Below, one piece after another: positions 39,535 to 48,792 of a stretch of DNA of 64,000 bases. The notes under the pieces were generated by a model. That model ran no database searches, was not told where the DNA came from, and was given only the letters and a program-made list of their open reading frames with translations. This DNA comes from Martinezella tropici (GTDB taxonomy: Bacteria > Pseudomonadota > Alphaproteobacteria > Rhizobiales > Rhizobiaceae): contig NZ_VNIP01000004.1 of NCBI RefSeq assembly GCF_008370325.1, positions 372,001 to 436,000 of the forward strand. The letters run 5' to 3'. The translations under genes were made by a program, and so were the position numbers. Positions within the stretch are counted from its first letter, which is position 1. The number at the start of each line of letters is the position of its first letter.

Positions 39535-39558
39535 CAATCTGATAAAATCGTCAGATTG
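39535..39558. promoter_or_regulatory. Inverted repeat upstream of the methyltransferase-like gene
   Basis: CAATCTGA and TCAGATTG, perfect 8-bp arms around TAAAATCG. It lies 135 bases before the ATG at 39694 and 55 after the LuxR stop. Candidate binding site for the LuxR protein; the alternative is a terminator, but there is no T run. Confidence 0.5.
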
Positions 39559-39693
39559 CAGTGATCCGTCTCTTCAACGAGATCTGTGCAGCGGGGGCCG
39601 TCGCGTCAGGAAGCCTGTCGACGGCCCCTTCGGTCGAGCCGCGATCCATTCGCGATGCGGCCGTTCCTTTCGGCAAAATTGGAAGGTTTGCAC

Positions 39694-40755
39694 ATGGTGG
39701 ATCGGCAGACCATTGAAGCTTGGCGAAAGGCTCCACGCCTTAACGCCTTCGCGCCATTCTTTGAGCGAACCGCACGCGGTCTCGGTGGAATGCCCGATAT
39801 AGGCACTCCCAAACCCGACATCTCGCTTCTGGAGTTCGATCTCGACTGCATGGTGTTCTGGGACACGCACCGCCGTCTTTGGGGACGGTTCGACAACCAC
39901 TATTTCGCGAGCATTCCCTATCGGCTGGAAGAGGAATGCCGATTGGCCACTGCCATGCTCTTCTTTGCTCTGAGTGCCTGGGCACGAAGGCGGCGAGCCG
40001 CCACGGTTTATACACTCGGAGCTGGAGCGGGAACCCTGGCAAGAGCGCTGGCACGTCTCGGCGACGGCAGACTGAAAACCCTATGCTGCAGCCCGACGGA
40101 CGGCAATCGCGTCAGTTTCTTCGCCCGGCGCGGAAGTGAGCATGCGCATTTCCATCACGGTCCCTTCTTCGACCTGGACGACGAACGATATGAGACGGAT
40201 GAGAATCTCCAGCCCTTCCGCGAGGGTTACGACCTACTGCTCGAGGACACGACCTTTCAAATGTACGGTCGTGATCGGAAGGAGCAACTCGCCGTCATCG
40301 CGCCTCGAATTCGAGCCGATGGCCTGCTCATACAGGTGCAAAAGATCGCGAATGCGGACATCCAGGCGTATCTGGAACGTGAGCGCCAGAAGGACGAACA
40401 ATTCAAGCCGCGCTATTTTTCACGGACCGAGATCGTCGCCAAGAAGCACGAGATTCTCGACACCATGACGAAATTCCAGGTGGATTTGGAGAGTTCGATC
40501 GGCGCGTTAAGATCGTACTTCAGTTATTCGGTCGTTACCTGGAACAGCGGCAATTTCTACACGATCGTCTCATCCAATTCGCCCGCCTCGCTGCGACGCT
40601 TCCTCATCTCGATGCTAAAGCCCGCGATTCCAAAGGAATATTGCTACGAGCAGCTGCCTCTCGTTTTCGTGCGCGAGTCGGCGCCACCGCTCAAGGAGCG
40701 GTGGGGGTGGCGGCCTGCGCGCTCGCCGGTGGCGGATCCTGACGCCGTGAAATGA
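39694..40755 (+). CDS. SAM-dependent methyltransferase-like protein
   Basis: 353 residues from ATG 39694 with GGAAGG seven bases upstream. Class I Rossmann motif VYTLGAGAGTLARAL near residue 105 looks like the S-adenosylmethionine-binding loop. The acidic residue expected after motif I is not obvious (TLCCSPTDGN). Motif II-like YDLLLEDTTF and IRADGLLIQVQ follow. The C-terminal 100 residues (SYFSYSVVTW, FYTIVSS, LKPAIPKEYCYEQLP) do not match a family I can name. First enzyme gene after the LuxR gene; substrate unknown. Confidence 0.7.
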   Translation: MVDRQTIEAWRKAPRLNAFAPFFERTARGLGGMPDIGTPKPDISLLEFDLDCMVFWDTHRRLWGRFDNHYFASIPYRLEEECRLATAMLFFALSAWARRRRAATVYTLGAGAGTLARALARLGDGRLKTLCCSPTDGNRVSFFARRGSEHAHFHHGPFFDLDDERYETDENLQPFREGYDLLLEDTTFQMYGRDRKEQLAVIAPRIRADGLLIQVQKIANADIQAYLERERQKDEQFKPRYFSRTEIVAKKHEILDTMTKFQVDLESSIGALRSYFSYSVVTWNSGNFYTIVSSNSPASLRRFLISMLKPAIPKEYCYEQLPLVFVRESAPPLKERWGWRPARSPVADPDAVK

Positions 40756-40762
40756 GGATCCA

Positions 40763-42187
40763 ATGCAAGGGAGCCAGGCTCGCATGGATGCAAGTCGCAA
40801 TTGCTATTTGAGCTTGGAGGACCTGAGACATACCTTGTCGCATGTCATGCCCGGCATTGGCCAGTTCTGGAGCCGTCAGCTCAAGGATTACGCGCGGGCT
40901 CTCTACCAGGTCGAGGGCCATCGAACCGGATGCGTTATCCGTGACGATGCGATGATCCGTCTGCAAGCGTGTGTCGAACGAGCAGCGCTGAGGTCAGGTG
41001 CGGATCGCCCGCAAGCGCGAGAGGCCGCGGATCAATTGACCGCGGCTCCGGTCATTCAAACTGGACCGCATTGCCATCTGTTGATAGAGCCTGATGCCTT
41101 CTACACACATCTGTTCAGCTTGCTTGGTCTCAATGCTCACCGACTTCGGTGGCACATCTGGTATGGCGCCTCCACCGTCAAATTCATCGAGAAGGCGAAG
41201 AAGGGTCCCGGCTGGCTTGATCTCGACAACGAGGTGATCAATGTCTTCGGCCTTTCGAGAAGTCGAATGGACGCCGACAGCTTGTGCGGATCGAATGGCA
41301 TCTACCGATTCCTGCTGTCGGGGAGCGAAAGAGGCGTAGGCGCCAACGCGTCAGCGGCGAGGTTGAAGGCGATCTTGCCGAGCAAAGGCTTCATATCTGC
41401 CGCTGAGGCGATCAAAGCCGGAAATCAAGCGCTATGGGCGCGGTCATTTCCAGGGCAGATCCGGCTGCTTCAGCTTGACGACATCGACGTCGCGGATCTC
41501 GTGGCCGATCACCTTGAGGATACGGAGTCATGGCTTTGGAAATGCCTCGGTGGAGATGCCGCATGTGCCACCGCCATCCTGCAGGCGATCGATGAGCTTG
41601 ACGCGGGGCCGTGGAAAGGATGGATACGGAGAACGACAGACCTATTTTGGGGATTGGCCGGTGGCCGGATCTATCCCCTGCGGCTGAAAGATGGCGCTCT
41701 TTCGAACGTCAAGGCATCCCGCCCAGACGTGATGTTCGAGCCCATGAGTATTGCTGCGGCGCTTCGACAACGAAGAATCGTGCCAAGCCTGTTCATGACG
41801 TTCCTCGTCATCTCCTTTCTCCCGGGAACGCGCGTTCTCGGTGGATGCCGTCAGGTCGTCTACTATCCTCTCATGCGCCATGTTCTTGCGACCGCGCTCG
41901 GGAAAACAGGTAAAGCCGATCTGTTGAACTCCCTTCGCGCTGACATCCGTCCAGGAGTATGGGGACATCGCGTGCTAAAGCCGCATAATGGTTATCCCTT
42001 CGCGGAGTTGGAAAACGAGACTGTGATGGATCTGCTGGAGATCTACGGTGAGCAGCCGCTGGGCGACGCGTGCGGTGATCTCGCGAACTTTACCGGGGAT
42101 CCAATTTGGGCAGGGCTGACAGGCCGCATGAACAACGGAGAAATCCGCGTTCCGATGCCAGAGTGGCAGTGGGCACGGTGGACGTAA
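40763..42187 (+). CDS. Unrecognised protein in the LuxR-associated cluster
   Basis: 474 residues, seven bases after the methyltransferase-like gene, GAGG before the ATG; an internal ATG at 40784 is possible. I recognise no domain. Visible: no signal peptide, aromatic-rich segment LNAHRLRWHIWYGASTVKF near residues 125-143, GPGWLDLDNEVINVFGLS, and a hydrophobic stretch SLFMTFLVISFLPG near residue 345 followed by GGCRQVVYYPLMRH. Composition is that of a soluble globular enzyme. Tight spacing says it works with its neighbours. Confidence 0.75.
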   Translation: MQGSQARMDASRNCYLSLEDLRHTLSHVMPGIGQFWSRQLKDYARALYQVEGHRTGCVIRDDAMIRLQACVERAALRSGADRPQAREAADQLTAAPVIQTGPHCHLLIEPDAFYTHLFSLLGLNAHRLRWHIWYGASTVKFIEKAKKGPGWLDLDNEVINVFGLSRSRMDADSLCGSNGIYRFLLSGSERGVGANASAARLKAILPSKGFISAAEAIKAGNQALWARSFPGQIRLLQLDDIDVADLVADHLEDTESWLWKCLGGDAACATAILQAIDELDAGPWKGWIRRTTDLFWGLAGGRIYPLRLKDGALSNVKASRPDVMFEPMSIAAALRQRRIVPSLFMTFLVISFLPGTRVLGGCRQVVYYPLMRHVLATALGKTGKADLLNSLRADIRPGVWGHRVLKPHNGYPFAELENETVMDLLEIYGEQPLGDACGDLANFTGDPIWAGLTGRMNNGEIRVPMPEWQWARWT

Positions 42188-42262
42188 CAGACTCCCTTGA
42201 AGAAACTGAACGTGCGGCCCCGCCCACTCATTATGACCGGCTCTACCCTACGGGAGATGAAC

Positions 42263-42775
42263 ATGCCAACGGACGCAAGAGGGCTGTTGATCAGGCAACT
42301 ATCAATCGACGACATCGAGATCTTCCGCCGCATTCGCCTCGAGGCACTCTCGTGCGATCCGTCCTCATTTGCGAGCCTTTACGACGATTGGGCGGATCTT
42401 CCGGACCAGGAATGGCATAACCGGTGGAGCGATCCGGTTTTCGTCGCATTCGTCAACGGGGAACCTGTTGGGATGATGGGCCTGTCGCGACAGCGCCCAG
42501 GGAAAATGGCGCATCGCGCGACCCTTCGGAGTGTCTATGTGCGAAAGGGTGAGCGCGGATCAGGGGTTGCTGCCGATCTTCTGGTCACGGTTTCGGATTA
42601 TGCAAGAAATCTTGGAATTCTGCAGTTGGAACTCGCGGTCAACGCCGAGAATATCGTCGCGATGCAATTCTACCGGCGCCATGGATTTGTCAAGGTCGGC
42701 CGCATTCCCGGCGGGGTGCTGGATGGCGGCAGGGAAATTGACGACATTATCATGGTTCGGCGACTGGACGGGTGA
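42263..42775 (+). CDS. GNAT-family N-acetyltransferase
   Basis: 170 residues from ATG 42263, which has CGGGAGATG upstream; earlier starts (42257, 42197) are possible. GNAT order is complete: LLIRQLSIDDIEIFRRIRLEA at the N terminus, motif A with RSVYVRKGERGSGVAADLL (acetyl-CoA loop) near residue 95, ELAVNAENIVAMQFYRRHGF (motif B) and a C-terminal strand. It would transfer an acyl group to an amine. It lies 76 bases after the unknown gene on the same strand, so probably the same operon. Confidence 0.85.
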   Translation: MPTDARGLLIRQLSIDDIEIFRRIRLEALSCDPSSFASLYDDWADLPDQEWHNRWSDPVFVAFVNGEPVGMMGLSRQRPGKMAHRATLRSVYVRKGERGSGVAADLLVTVSDYARNLGILQLELAVNAENIVAMQFYRRHGFVKVGRIPGGVLDGGREIDDIIMVRRLDG

Positions 42776-43000
42776 GCGGCTCTCACGCCCCTCCCCAATT
42801 GCCTACATTGGAAATCAATTATCTTTGTCGAAAAATGATGAAAGTCCGCTTACCTCGAATATCGATTAAGATGGCCGCAGGCTCATCAAAAATGCGAGTT
42901 CTGCATCGAAAATCAGTTACCATCCGAGATCGATATAGAAATCCAATTGGAATCCCCCCGAGACAGGGCTATCTGCCGAATAAGCAACGGCCCGCTCGCT

Positions 43001-43282
43001 TCACCACGTCGGTTCTTTCTCGGACACGACGCCGTCACCTTGAGAGCCTTGGCCAGACGATAATTCGTTTTCATCGAACGCGTGGCGACGCAAAAGCTTA
43101 AAAATCGCTTCGTTTATGTCGCGTCCGTCGAGGAGGCTTGGATTGTCGCACAACACATCAATCGTCCGCTGAGCAAGGCGTTTTGCGACCGCCTCGGACT
43201 TGGCAAATTTGCGAGCCCAAAGCACCAAGGCTTCGCGGAAATTAGGATCATCTGGAATAAATGCGTATTTCCTAAAGGGCAT
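43001..43282 (-). CDS. Small sigma-70 region 2-like or hypothetical protein
   Basis: 93 residues; GAGGAAG sits 8 bases before the ATG, which supports it. FREALVLWARKFAKSEAVAKRLAQRTIDVLCDNP reads like the first helices of an ECF sigma factor (region 2 start), but the DNA-binding region 4 is absent. So it is either a stand-alone sigma-fold protein or a look-alike. The C terminus is acidic and glutamine-rich. Lies between GNAT and the secreted protein gene; function unknown. Confidence 0.55.
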   Translation of the reverse strand: MPFRKYAFIPDDPNFREALVLWARKFAKSEAVAKRLAQRTIDVLCDNPSLLDGRDINEAIFKLLRRHAFDENELSSGQGSQGDGVVSEKEPTW

Positions 43283-43554
43283 AATACCGCTTCCTCGGTC
43301 TTGCAGGCGGGAGCACGTATAACCCCTCAGTCGCCACCGCCTACTTATTCGGTTGGCGACGATGCTTCATCTTACGCTTTGAGAACGAGGAGTCTACTCA
43401 TTCCTATGAGCGAGGAGAGCTTTCACGAGCTCTAAGGCCTAAGTCCTTACTCGGTCGGGACTTTGGTCCATGTTCATGAGCAGCGCGCATGGCATACTAC
43501 ATTTAAGGCGCAGGTTAGCGCGTCTCGGCTGTATGTAAATCGGAATGGAAAGAC

Positions 43555-43821
43555 ATGAAAAGAATTGTAATCGCAGTGCTGGCGCTCACAATGACCTTGG
43601 CTGCGTCGCCGGCATTCTCCCAGGTCTACTTTGAATATGGAGTTGGGCCTCGCTACGATTATGATGCGCCGCCGCGCTATTATCGCGATCGACCCGCCTA
43701 CGCAGATGACGGATACTATGACGGCCCGCGCTATAGGCACCATCGCCGGTGCTGGACAGAGAGGCGCTACGGCTACCGCCATCATCATCGGGTCGTGGTG
43801 CGCGAAACCATTTGCGAGTAG
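43555..43821 (+). CDS. Small secreted Tyr/Arg/His-rich protein
   Basis: 88 residues. Signal peptide MKRIVIAVLALTMTLAASPA with cleavage near AFS, then a mature part rich in Tyr, Asp, Arg and His: GVGPRYDYDAPPRYYRDRP and a conserved end RRCWTERRYGYRHHHRVVV with two Cys. GGAAAGAC precedes the ATG. Periplasmic or surface location expected, function unknown. A truncated paralogue lies at 25826-26066. Confidence 0.75.
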   Translation: MKRIVIAVLALTMTLAASPAFSQVYFEYGVGPRYDYDAPPRYYRDRPAYADDGYYDGPRYRHHRRCWTERRYGYRHHHRVVVRETICE

Positions 43822-44440
43822 CCGGCGCGAGAACATAGTTCTGATTCCACGTGTTCGTCCCCAGACGCGAATGGTGGCATTCACAAATCTGTCACGCAAT
43901 GATAGATTGAGCTGCCCGAGTTATTGAACTCCAGTTCACCCCGACTCGCGCTCTCAACGGTACTCCTGTTGCTGCCCTGCCTGGCCCCACCCGGCAGGGC
44001 GGTTCTGTTTGAGGCAATTCGGACGTTAATTGGGCGGCGCAGTTTGATATGCAGGTAAGCGGTGGATCTTATTACACGCCCGCGCCGCGATATCTGGGCA
44101 ACTGCTGTTCCTTTACGACCGTGCGGCGGTGGAACGTCATGTGGTAACCGCAGCGCCATGTCCCGGCCCGGTGGCTGGTGACAGTAATGGCCGCTTTGAC
44201 TTCAATGGTCGCGCTAGTACCAATCGGCCAAATCATGTGATGGCTATACGCCTCGGATACCACCCATGTGGGCAGCTTCACTAAACCCCTGGTAGGTGTC
44301 ATCCTACTTGCTGCCGGATTGGATGCCACCCCCGATCCGGCGGAATGCAGTCCGACGGCGCTGCCCCCAATCAAATGCGTCGTCGGACGCTTCGATGCCA
44401 CTTATCGTTGTCGCATGATGGCGGTTGCCATATATCGCAT
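43822..44440. other. Intergenic region with one hairpin
   Basis: About 0.6 kb. A minus-strand frame (44072-44401) is open but I recognise nothing in it and do not call it. A terminator-like hairpin is at 43974-44000. Confidence 0.5.
43974..44000. terminator. Terminator-like hairpin
   Basis: GCCCTGCC and GGCAGGGC, perfect 8-bp arms, 11-base loop, followed by GGTTCTGTTT. Could end transcription from the secreted protein gene upstream. Confidence 0.5.
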
Positions 44441-44893
44441 CTACCTACGCCTGAATCCAAACCGCCAGCCGGAGTGTCTGATCTGCTCGGAGAAGACTTG
44501 CACGCGCCTGATCGTCCAGGCTCCCTTCAGCGTGGTCCACACATAAGCCGCACTCCGGTTAAGCGTCCAGCTTCGATGAATGAGACCGAATGCGCTTGCC
44601 TCGATCGTGCCCAGTTGCACGAGGGTTTCGATTACTTCGTCAGCCTCTACTTTCAGATCCTCGCGATTGAAATGCCATGTCGCGTCATGGCGGCGGCGAA
44701 ATTGCTGAGCAACATCGCTCAGGAGCTGCTGGCGGCCGATCACCGAGCCGTCGACCTGCTGATAAGCCAGGTCGAGTGAGAATAGCGCGCCATATGCGGC
44801 TATGTCCCGATCGAGATATGCCGCACGCGCTACGGCGTGACGTTCATCTAATTGCTCTTCAACGCTCCTTGCCAGGACCATCGTCTTTTCCAT
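44441..44893 (-). CDS. SnoaL/NTF2-like protein
   Basis: 150 residues. Helix VEEQLDERHAVARAAYLDRDIAAYGALFSLDLAYQQVDGSVIGRQQLLSDVAQQF, read in short blocks, fits the N-terminal half of the NTF2-like (SnoaL/DUF4440) fold, which begins with a helix and an early DL-x-Y strand. The later half has the strand pattern DEVIETLVQLGTI and WTIRRVQVFSE. Members are small enzymes or ligand-binding proteins; catalytic residues are not clear. Followed by an XRE gene on the same strand. Confidence 0.65.
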   Translation of the reverse strand: MEKTMVLARSVEEQLDERHAVARAAYLDRDIAAYGALFSLDLAYQQVDGSVIGRQQLLSDVAQQFRRRHDATWHFNREDLKVEADEVIETLVQLGTIEASAFGLIHRSWTLNRSAAYVWTTLKGAWTIRRVQVFSEQIRHSGWRFGFRRR

Positions 44894-44965
44894 GCAAGCG
44901 AGAGAAGCTCTCCGGCGATTGATCAGCTAGAGTGGCGTGTTCGGGGTGATCGTGCTTTTGACGGT

Positions 44966-45214
44966 CTATGCCACGGGCTTCTTGAAACGAACACCAACTC
45001 CGCCGCCATTTTCAGGAATGAACTCAATACCGGCATTCTCGAAGGTGATTCTGATCAGTTTGAGGTTCGCTGCTGTAATCGATGGTTGCCCATCTTCCGA
45101 TTCCGAGCGGCGTATCGTCGTAACACCAATGCTTGCAGCTTTCGCAAGATCTTCTGCTGACCACCGGAGCAGCGCCCTGGCTGCCCGAATTTGAGCTCCG
45201 GTTATTCCGTTCAT
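44966..45214 (-). CDS. XRE-family HTH regulator (rhizobial type)
   Basis: 82 residues from ATG 45214 (MNGITGAQIRAARALLRWSAEDLAKAA); the open frame upstream is not conserved. The helix-turn-helix covers residues 5-60 (GVTTIRRSESEDG), followed by the C-terminal signature AGIEFIPENGGGVGVRFK common in alphaproteobacterial small regulators. Single domain, cytoplasmic. It divides the SnoaL-like gene from the divergent hypothetical gene at 45340, which it could control. Confidence 0.9.
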   Translation of the reverse strand: MNGITGAQIRAARALLRWSAEDLAKAASIGVTTIRRSESEDGQPSITAANLKLIRITFENAGIEFIPENGGGVGVRFKKPVA

Positions 45215-45339
45215 TTTTTTCGATTTCTCATTGAAGACTTTACGACAAGATGATATGAAAACGACAATGACGGCTGAAAACGGTGTCTTCACCACCGAGT
45301 TCAGCCTGACCACAACCCAAGCTGTCAGGAGCTCGGATC

Positions 45340-45915
45340 ATGGCTGATTCCGACAATAGCAGAACTTTGCCTAGGGTCACGCAGGGAGACCTCCATTCCT
45401 TCGTGGCGGCGTCTTTTCCCACACATCCTGGGCTTGTCGCCCGGCTTACGGGACAATTGGATATCCAGAATGACGATCTCGCCTTTGTCATTTGGCGTCA
45501 ATGGTGCGCGGCGCGGCACCGATTGATCGAATCATGCCTGCGGCAGCAAGGGCTGGAAAAGAGACTGCTCGCGATGGTTGGCACGCCATCCGACACGCCC
45601 GAGGCCTGGAAGGCCGCCGACCGGGAGATCGGATATAGTGAGGCGGTCCAGGAAGAAGAACGAGTGGCTGCCTCGGAGGACGAGGTGGCCGACATGCTGT
45701 GGGATACGCCAGCGGAATCGATCGTCGGCGCGACCGCGAAGCTCCACGCCATGCTCGCCAAGTGGCAACCTTCCGTTTCGAGCGAAGAGTATCCTTGGCC
45801 ACAGCTCCGTTCCGTCATCGCCGATTTGCTGAAGATCGACGCAGAAATATCGTCTCGCGGTAGCGTACGCCGTCAGGTCAAGGCGACGATGCACGGCGCG
45901 CTTCGCGGTGTTTAG
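45340..45915 (+). CDS. Hypothetical protein
   Basis: 191 residues, AGGAGC in front of the ATG. I recognise no family. Middle part is Glu/Ala-rich and helical (YSEAVQEEERVAASEDEVADMLWDTPAESIVG). An N-terminal FVIWRQWCAARHRLIESCL helix follows a short arm. Divergent from the XRE gene. Composition is that of a soluble cytoplasmic protein. Confidence 0.65.
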   Translation: MADSDNSRTLPRVTQGDLHSFVAASFPTHPGLVARLTGQLDIQNDDLAFVIWRQWCAARHRLIESCLRQQGLEKRLLAMVGTPSDTPEAWKAADREIGYSEAVQEEERVAASEDEVADMLWDTPAESIVGATAKLHAMLAKWQPSVSSEEYPWPQLRSVIADLLKIDAEISSRGSVRRQVKATMHGALRGV

Positions 45916-46205
45916 CACTACGCGACCGCCGAAGATCGCGTTCACGGTTTGGATCCGTCTTTAGGATTTCCATCACTTTCCGTTTGGATATGCCTTGGAT
46001 TGTCCGCTCGCCTTCCCAGGGTTTGGCGCAGGAAACCTCTGACGTTTGCAATCGGAGTGATTGCGCTTTGGCGTTGCCAATCGGAAGAACCGGCGAAGCC
46101 AAAAGGTGCCAGCGCGATCCGTGAGGAAATCATCTCAACAGACGCGCGCAGCGGGACCGCTTCCACAGCGACGGCGCCGCGCCAAAAATCAAAAAAGGGA
46201 ACTTC

Positions 46206-47797
46206 ATGATGAAATTCGAAAATCCATTGCGTCGGCTCATCCTGTCTGCACCGCTGATCCTGCTGGCGGCCTGGAACGTGCTGGCCGGGCCGGCGCAGGC
46301 TCAAGAGCTGCGGATCGCGACGTCGTACAAGCTGATGACGCTCGATCCACATTACGCAAATCTCAACGAGAATACCTCGTTGCTGTCCCATATCTACGAA
46401 CGGCTCGTCTATCAGGATGAGCATCTTGAACTCAGGCCCGAGCTTGCGGTCTCCTGGCGCGCCGTTTCCGACACGCAGTGGGAGTTCAAGCTTCGGGACA
46501 ATGTCCGCTTTCACGACGGCTCGGCTTTCACGGCGGACGACGTCGTCTATACGATCGAACGCATCCGCGATGTCCTGAAGCCACCAAGCGGCGGCTTTCG
46601 ATCCTATCTGTCCGGAATCAAGTCGGTTACGGCAAAAGATCCCCTCACCGTGGTCATCGACACGGACGGCAATCTCCCGAACCTGCCGCTGTCCTTCTCC
46701 TCGATCTTCGTGATGCACCGCCCGGCGCAAGGGTTTCTGACAACCGACGAGCTCAATGCCGGGCGTCCCCTCGGTACGGGACCTTACAAGTTCGAGAGCT
46801 GGAGTTCCGGTGAGACGCTGAAGCTCGCCAGGAATGACGACTACTGGGGCGGCAAGCCCGCCTGGACGGCGGTCGCCTTTCGGGTCATCGAAAGTCCCGC
46901 CGCACGAGTGGCGGCCTTGACTACCGGCGAGGTCGATGTGGCGGACGCCATTCCGGCGCGCGACGTGGCCACCCTGAAAGGTCGCGGCGTCAGGATTGCC
47001 AGCGTCGGCGCCGCCCGGATCAATTTCCTGCAGTTCGACGTGGGAAAAGACACCCTTCCTGGCGTGACTAGCAAGTCGGGCGAGCAAATCCCCAATCCGT
47101 TCAGGGATCCCACCGTCCGTCACGCACTCGCCATGGCGACCGATCGGGGAATACTGGTCGACAAGATTCTCTCCGGCTATGGAACGGCTGCCGTGCAGGT
47201 CTTTCCGAATGGCCTGCCAGGTACCTCGGCAAAGCTGCAGCCTGAGGCTCCAAACTATGAAGAAGCCAAGGCCCTTCTCGCGAAGGCTGGCTTTCCGAAC
47301 GGCTTCAACGTCGTTCTCGCCGGACCCGTTGGCCGTTATCCCGGTGACGCCGAGAGTCTCCAGGCCGTCGCGCAAAGTTGGGCTCGCATCGGTGTAAGCG
47401 TTCAGCCGGTTGCCTCGCCGTTTTCGGTTTTCAACACCAAGCGGGCCGCCGGCGACTATGCCCTCTGGTACGGCGGCGCTTCTGGCGAAGCGGTCGATAT
47501 CATCCTTGATGCTCTCCTGGCATCGCCAAGCCCTGGACGCGGACCGGTGCCCTGAATTTCGGGCACTATCGCAACGAAGCATTCGACGCGATGCTCGCAA
47601 GGGCGGAAAGCATCCAGGACGGCCCGGAGCGGAACAAGGCGCTCGCCGCGGCGACAGAGTTCGTGATGGCCGACCAGCCGATCATTCCTCTTTATCACTT
47701 CCACCACATCGTCGGTTACGGCCCTAGGGTTGTCTCCTATGTGATGCATCCCCGCGGCTGGACCACAGCGATGCAAGCGCTCGCGGCGACGGAGTAG
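46206..47797 (+). pseudogene. Peptide/opine ABC transporter substrate-binding protein, frameshifted
   Basis: A signal peptide (residues 1-34, cleavage after AQA) and the family-5 solute-binding fold (SYKLMTLDPHYANL, ELAVSWRAVSD, FHDGSAFTADDVVYTIERI) run in frame to about 47515. The frame then ends at a TGA at 47553. The missing C-terminal part continues in the next frame: TGALNFGHYRNEAFDAML to the stop at 47797. Together they give the normal length of about 530 residues. One base change in the region 47515-47545 would restore it. Either a real lesion or a sequencing error. Confidence 0.85.
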
Positions 47798-47803
47798 ACG
47801 ATC

Positions 47804-48781
47804 ATGGCCCTGGTTTCAGTCGCATTTGGAAGGCTTTCGCAAGCTCTCCTTCTCCTCCTCGCCATGTCGCTGATCGGCTTCATCGGCCTCCACAGTGTCG
47901 GCAACCCGGTCTTCAGCATCGTCAACATTGAAACCGCCACGCCGGAGGATATCCAGCGTGCAACCATTGCGCTCGGACTGGATCAACCGATCTGGCGCCA
48001 ATATCTCCTCTTCCTCGACAGTATCGTGCGCGGAGATTTCGGGACGTCATACATCTATCATCTGCCGGCCTTCTCGCTGGTCATGAGCAAGCTTCCCGCG
48101 ACGCTCGAGCTCGCTTGTATCGCGATGCTCATCGCGGCTCCGGCCGGAACAGGAGTGGGGCTCCTGGCCGGCCGGAGGAAGGGCGCCTCGCTCGACAAAG
48201 CTATCTTGCGATCGAGCGTGTTCGCGCTGAGCATTCCCTCGTTCTGGCTGAGCATGATGCTGATTCTGACCGGCGCCGTTCTGACTGGCTGGTTCCCGTC
48301 AGGCGGTCGGGGGACGACCGTGGCCGTCCTTGGGGAGGAATGGAGCGTGTTCACCGGAAACGGCCTGTGGCATCTCGCCCTTCCCGCTCTGGCCCTCGCG
48401 ATACCGAATATCGCGCTGATCGCACGGCTGTCGCGATCGGGCACGATCGAGGTCGAGAACCTGGACTTCACCCGGTTCTGTCGCGCCAAGGGGCTTTCCC
48501 CGCGAAGGATACTGCTCCGCCATACGCTTCCGAACATCAGCGTGCCGATCGTCACGATCATCGGCCTGCAGTTCGGCGGCATGCTCGCCTTCGCGGTGGT
48601 CGTGGAATCGATTTTCGCGTGGCCGGGCGTCGGCAAGCTGCTGATCGATTCCATCCAGCTTCTCGACCGACCAGTGGTGGTGGCGACGCTGACCTTCATC
48701 GCGGTCGCCTTCGTTCTGCTGAACGCCCTTGTCGACCTCTTCCATGCCGTGCTCGACCCGCGCGTGCGCCTGTCTTCTTAA
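47804..48781 (+). CDS. Peptide ABC transporter permease (DppB type)
   Basis: 325 residues, five to six membrane spans, binding-protein-dependent transport motif near KGLSPRRILLRHTLPNISVPI. Start at ATG 47804, six bases after the binding-protein stop. Partner of the DppC-type permease next door. Takes oligopeptides or peptide-like compounds (opine-type phosphates are alternatives) into the cytoplasm. Confidence 0.9.
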   Translation: MALVSVAFGRLSQALLLLLAMSLIGFIGLHSVGNPVFSIVNIETATPEDIQRATIALGLDQPIWRQYLLFLDSIVRGDFGTSYIYHLPAFSLVMSKLPATLELACIAMLIAAPAGTGVGLLAGRRKGASLDKAILRSSVFALSIPSFWLSMMLILTGAVLTGWFPSGGRGTTVAVLGEEWSVFTGNGLWHLALPALALAIPNIALIARLSRSGTIEVENLDFTRFCRAKGLSPRRILLRHTLPNISVPIVTIIGLQFGGMLAFAVVVESIFAWPGVGKLLIDSIQLLDRPVVVATLTFIAVAFVLLNALVDLFHAVLDPRVRLSS

Positions 48782-48792
48782 GGTGATCCATC

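Noticed and set aside
39541..39560. Reading the 39535-39558 repeat as a terminator of the LuxR gene
   Set aside because: Stem is AT-rich and has no T run after it, so an operator is more likely; a weak terminator remains possible.
44072..44401. 109-codon minus-strand frame
   Set aside because: No ribosome site, no known motif and unusual composition; could be chance.
45942..47600. 552-codon open frame opposite the binding-protein gene
   Set aside because: Antisense shadow of a well-recognised solute-binding protein, no motif of its own.
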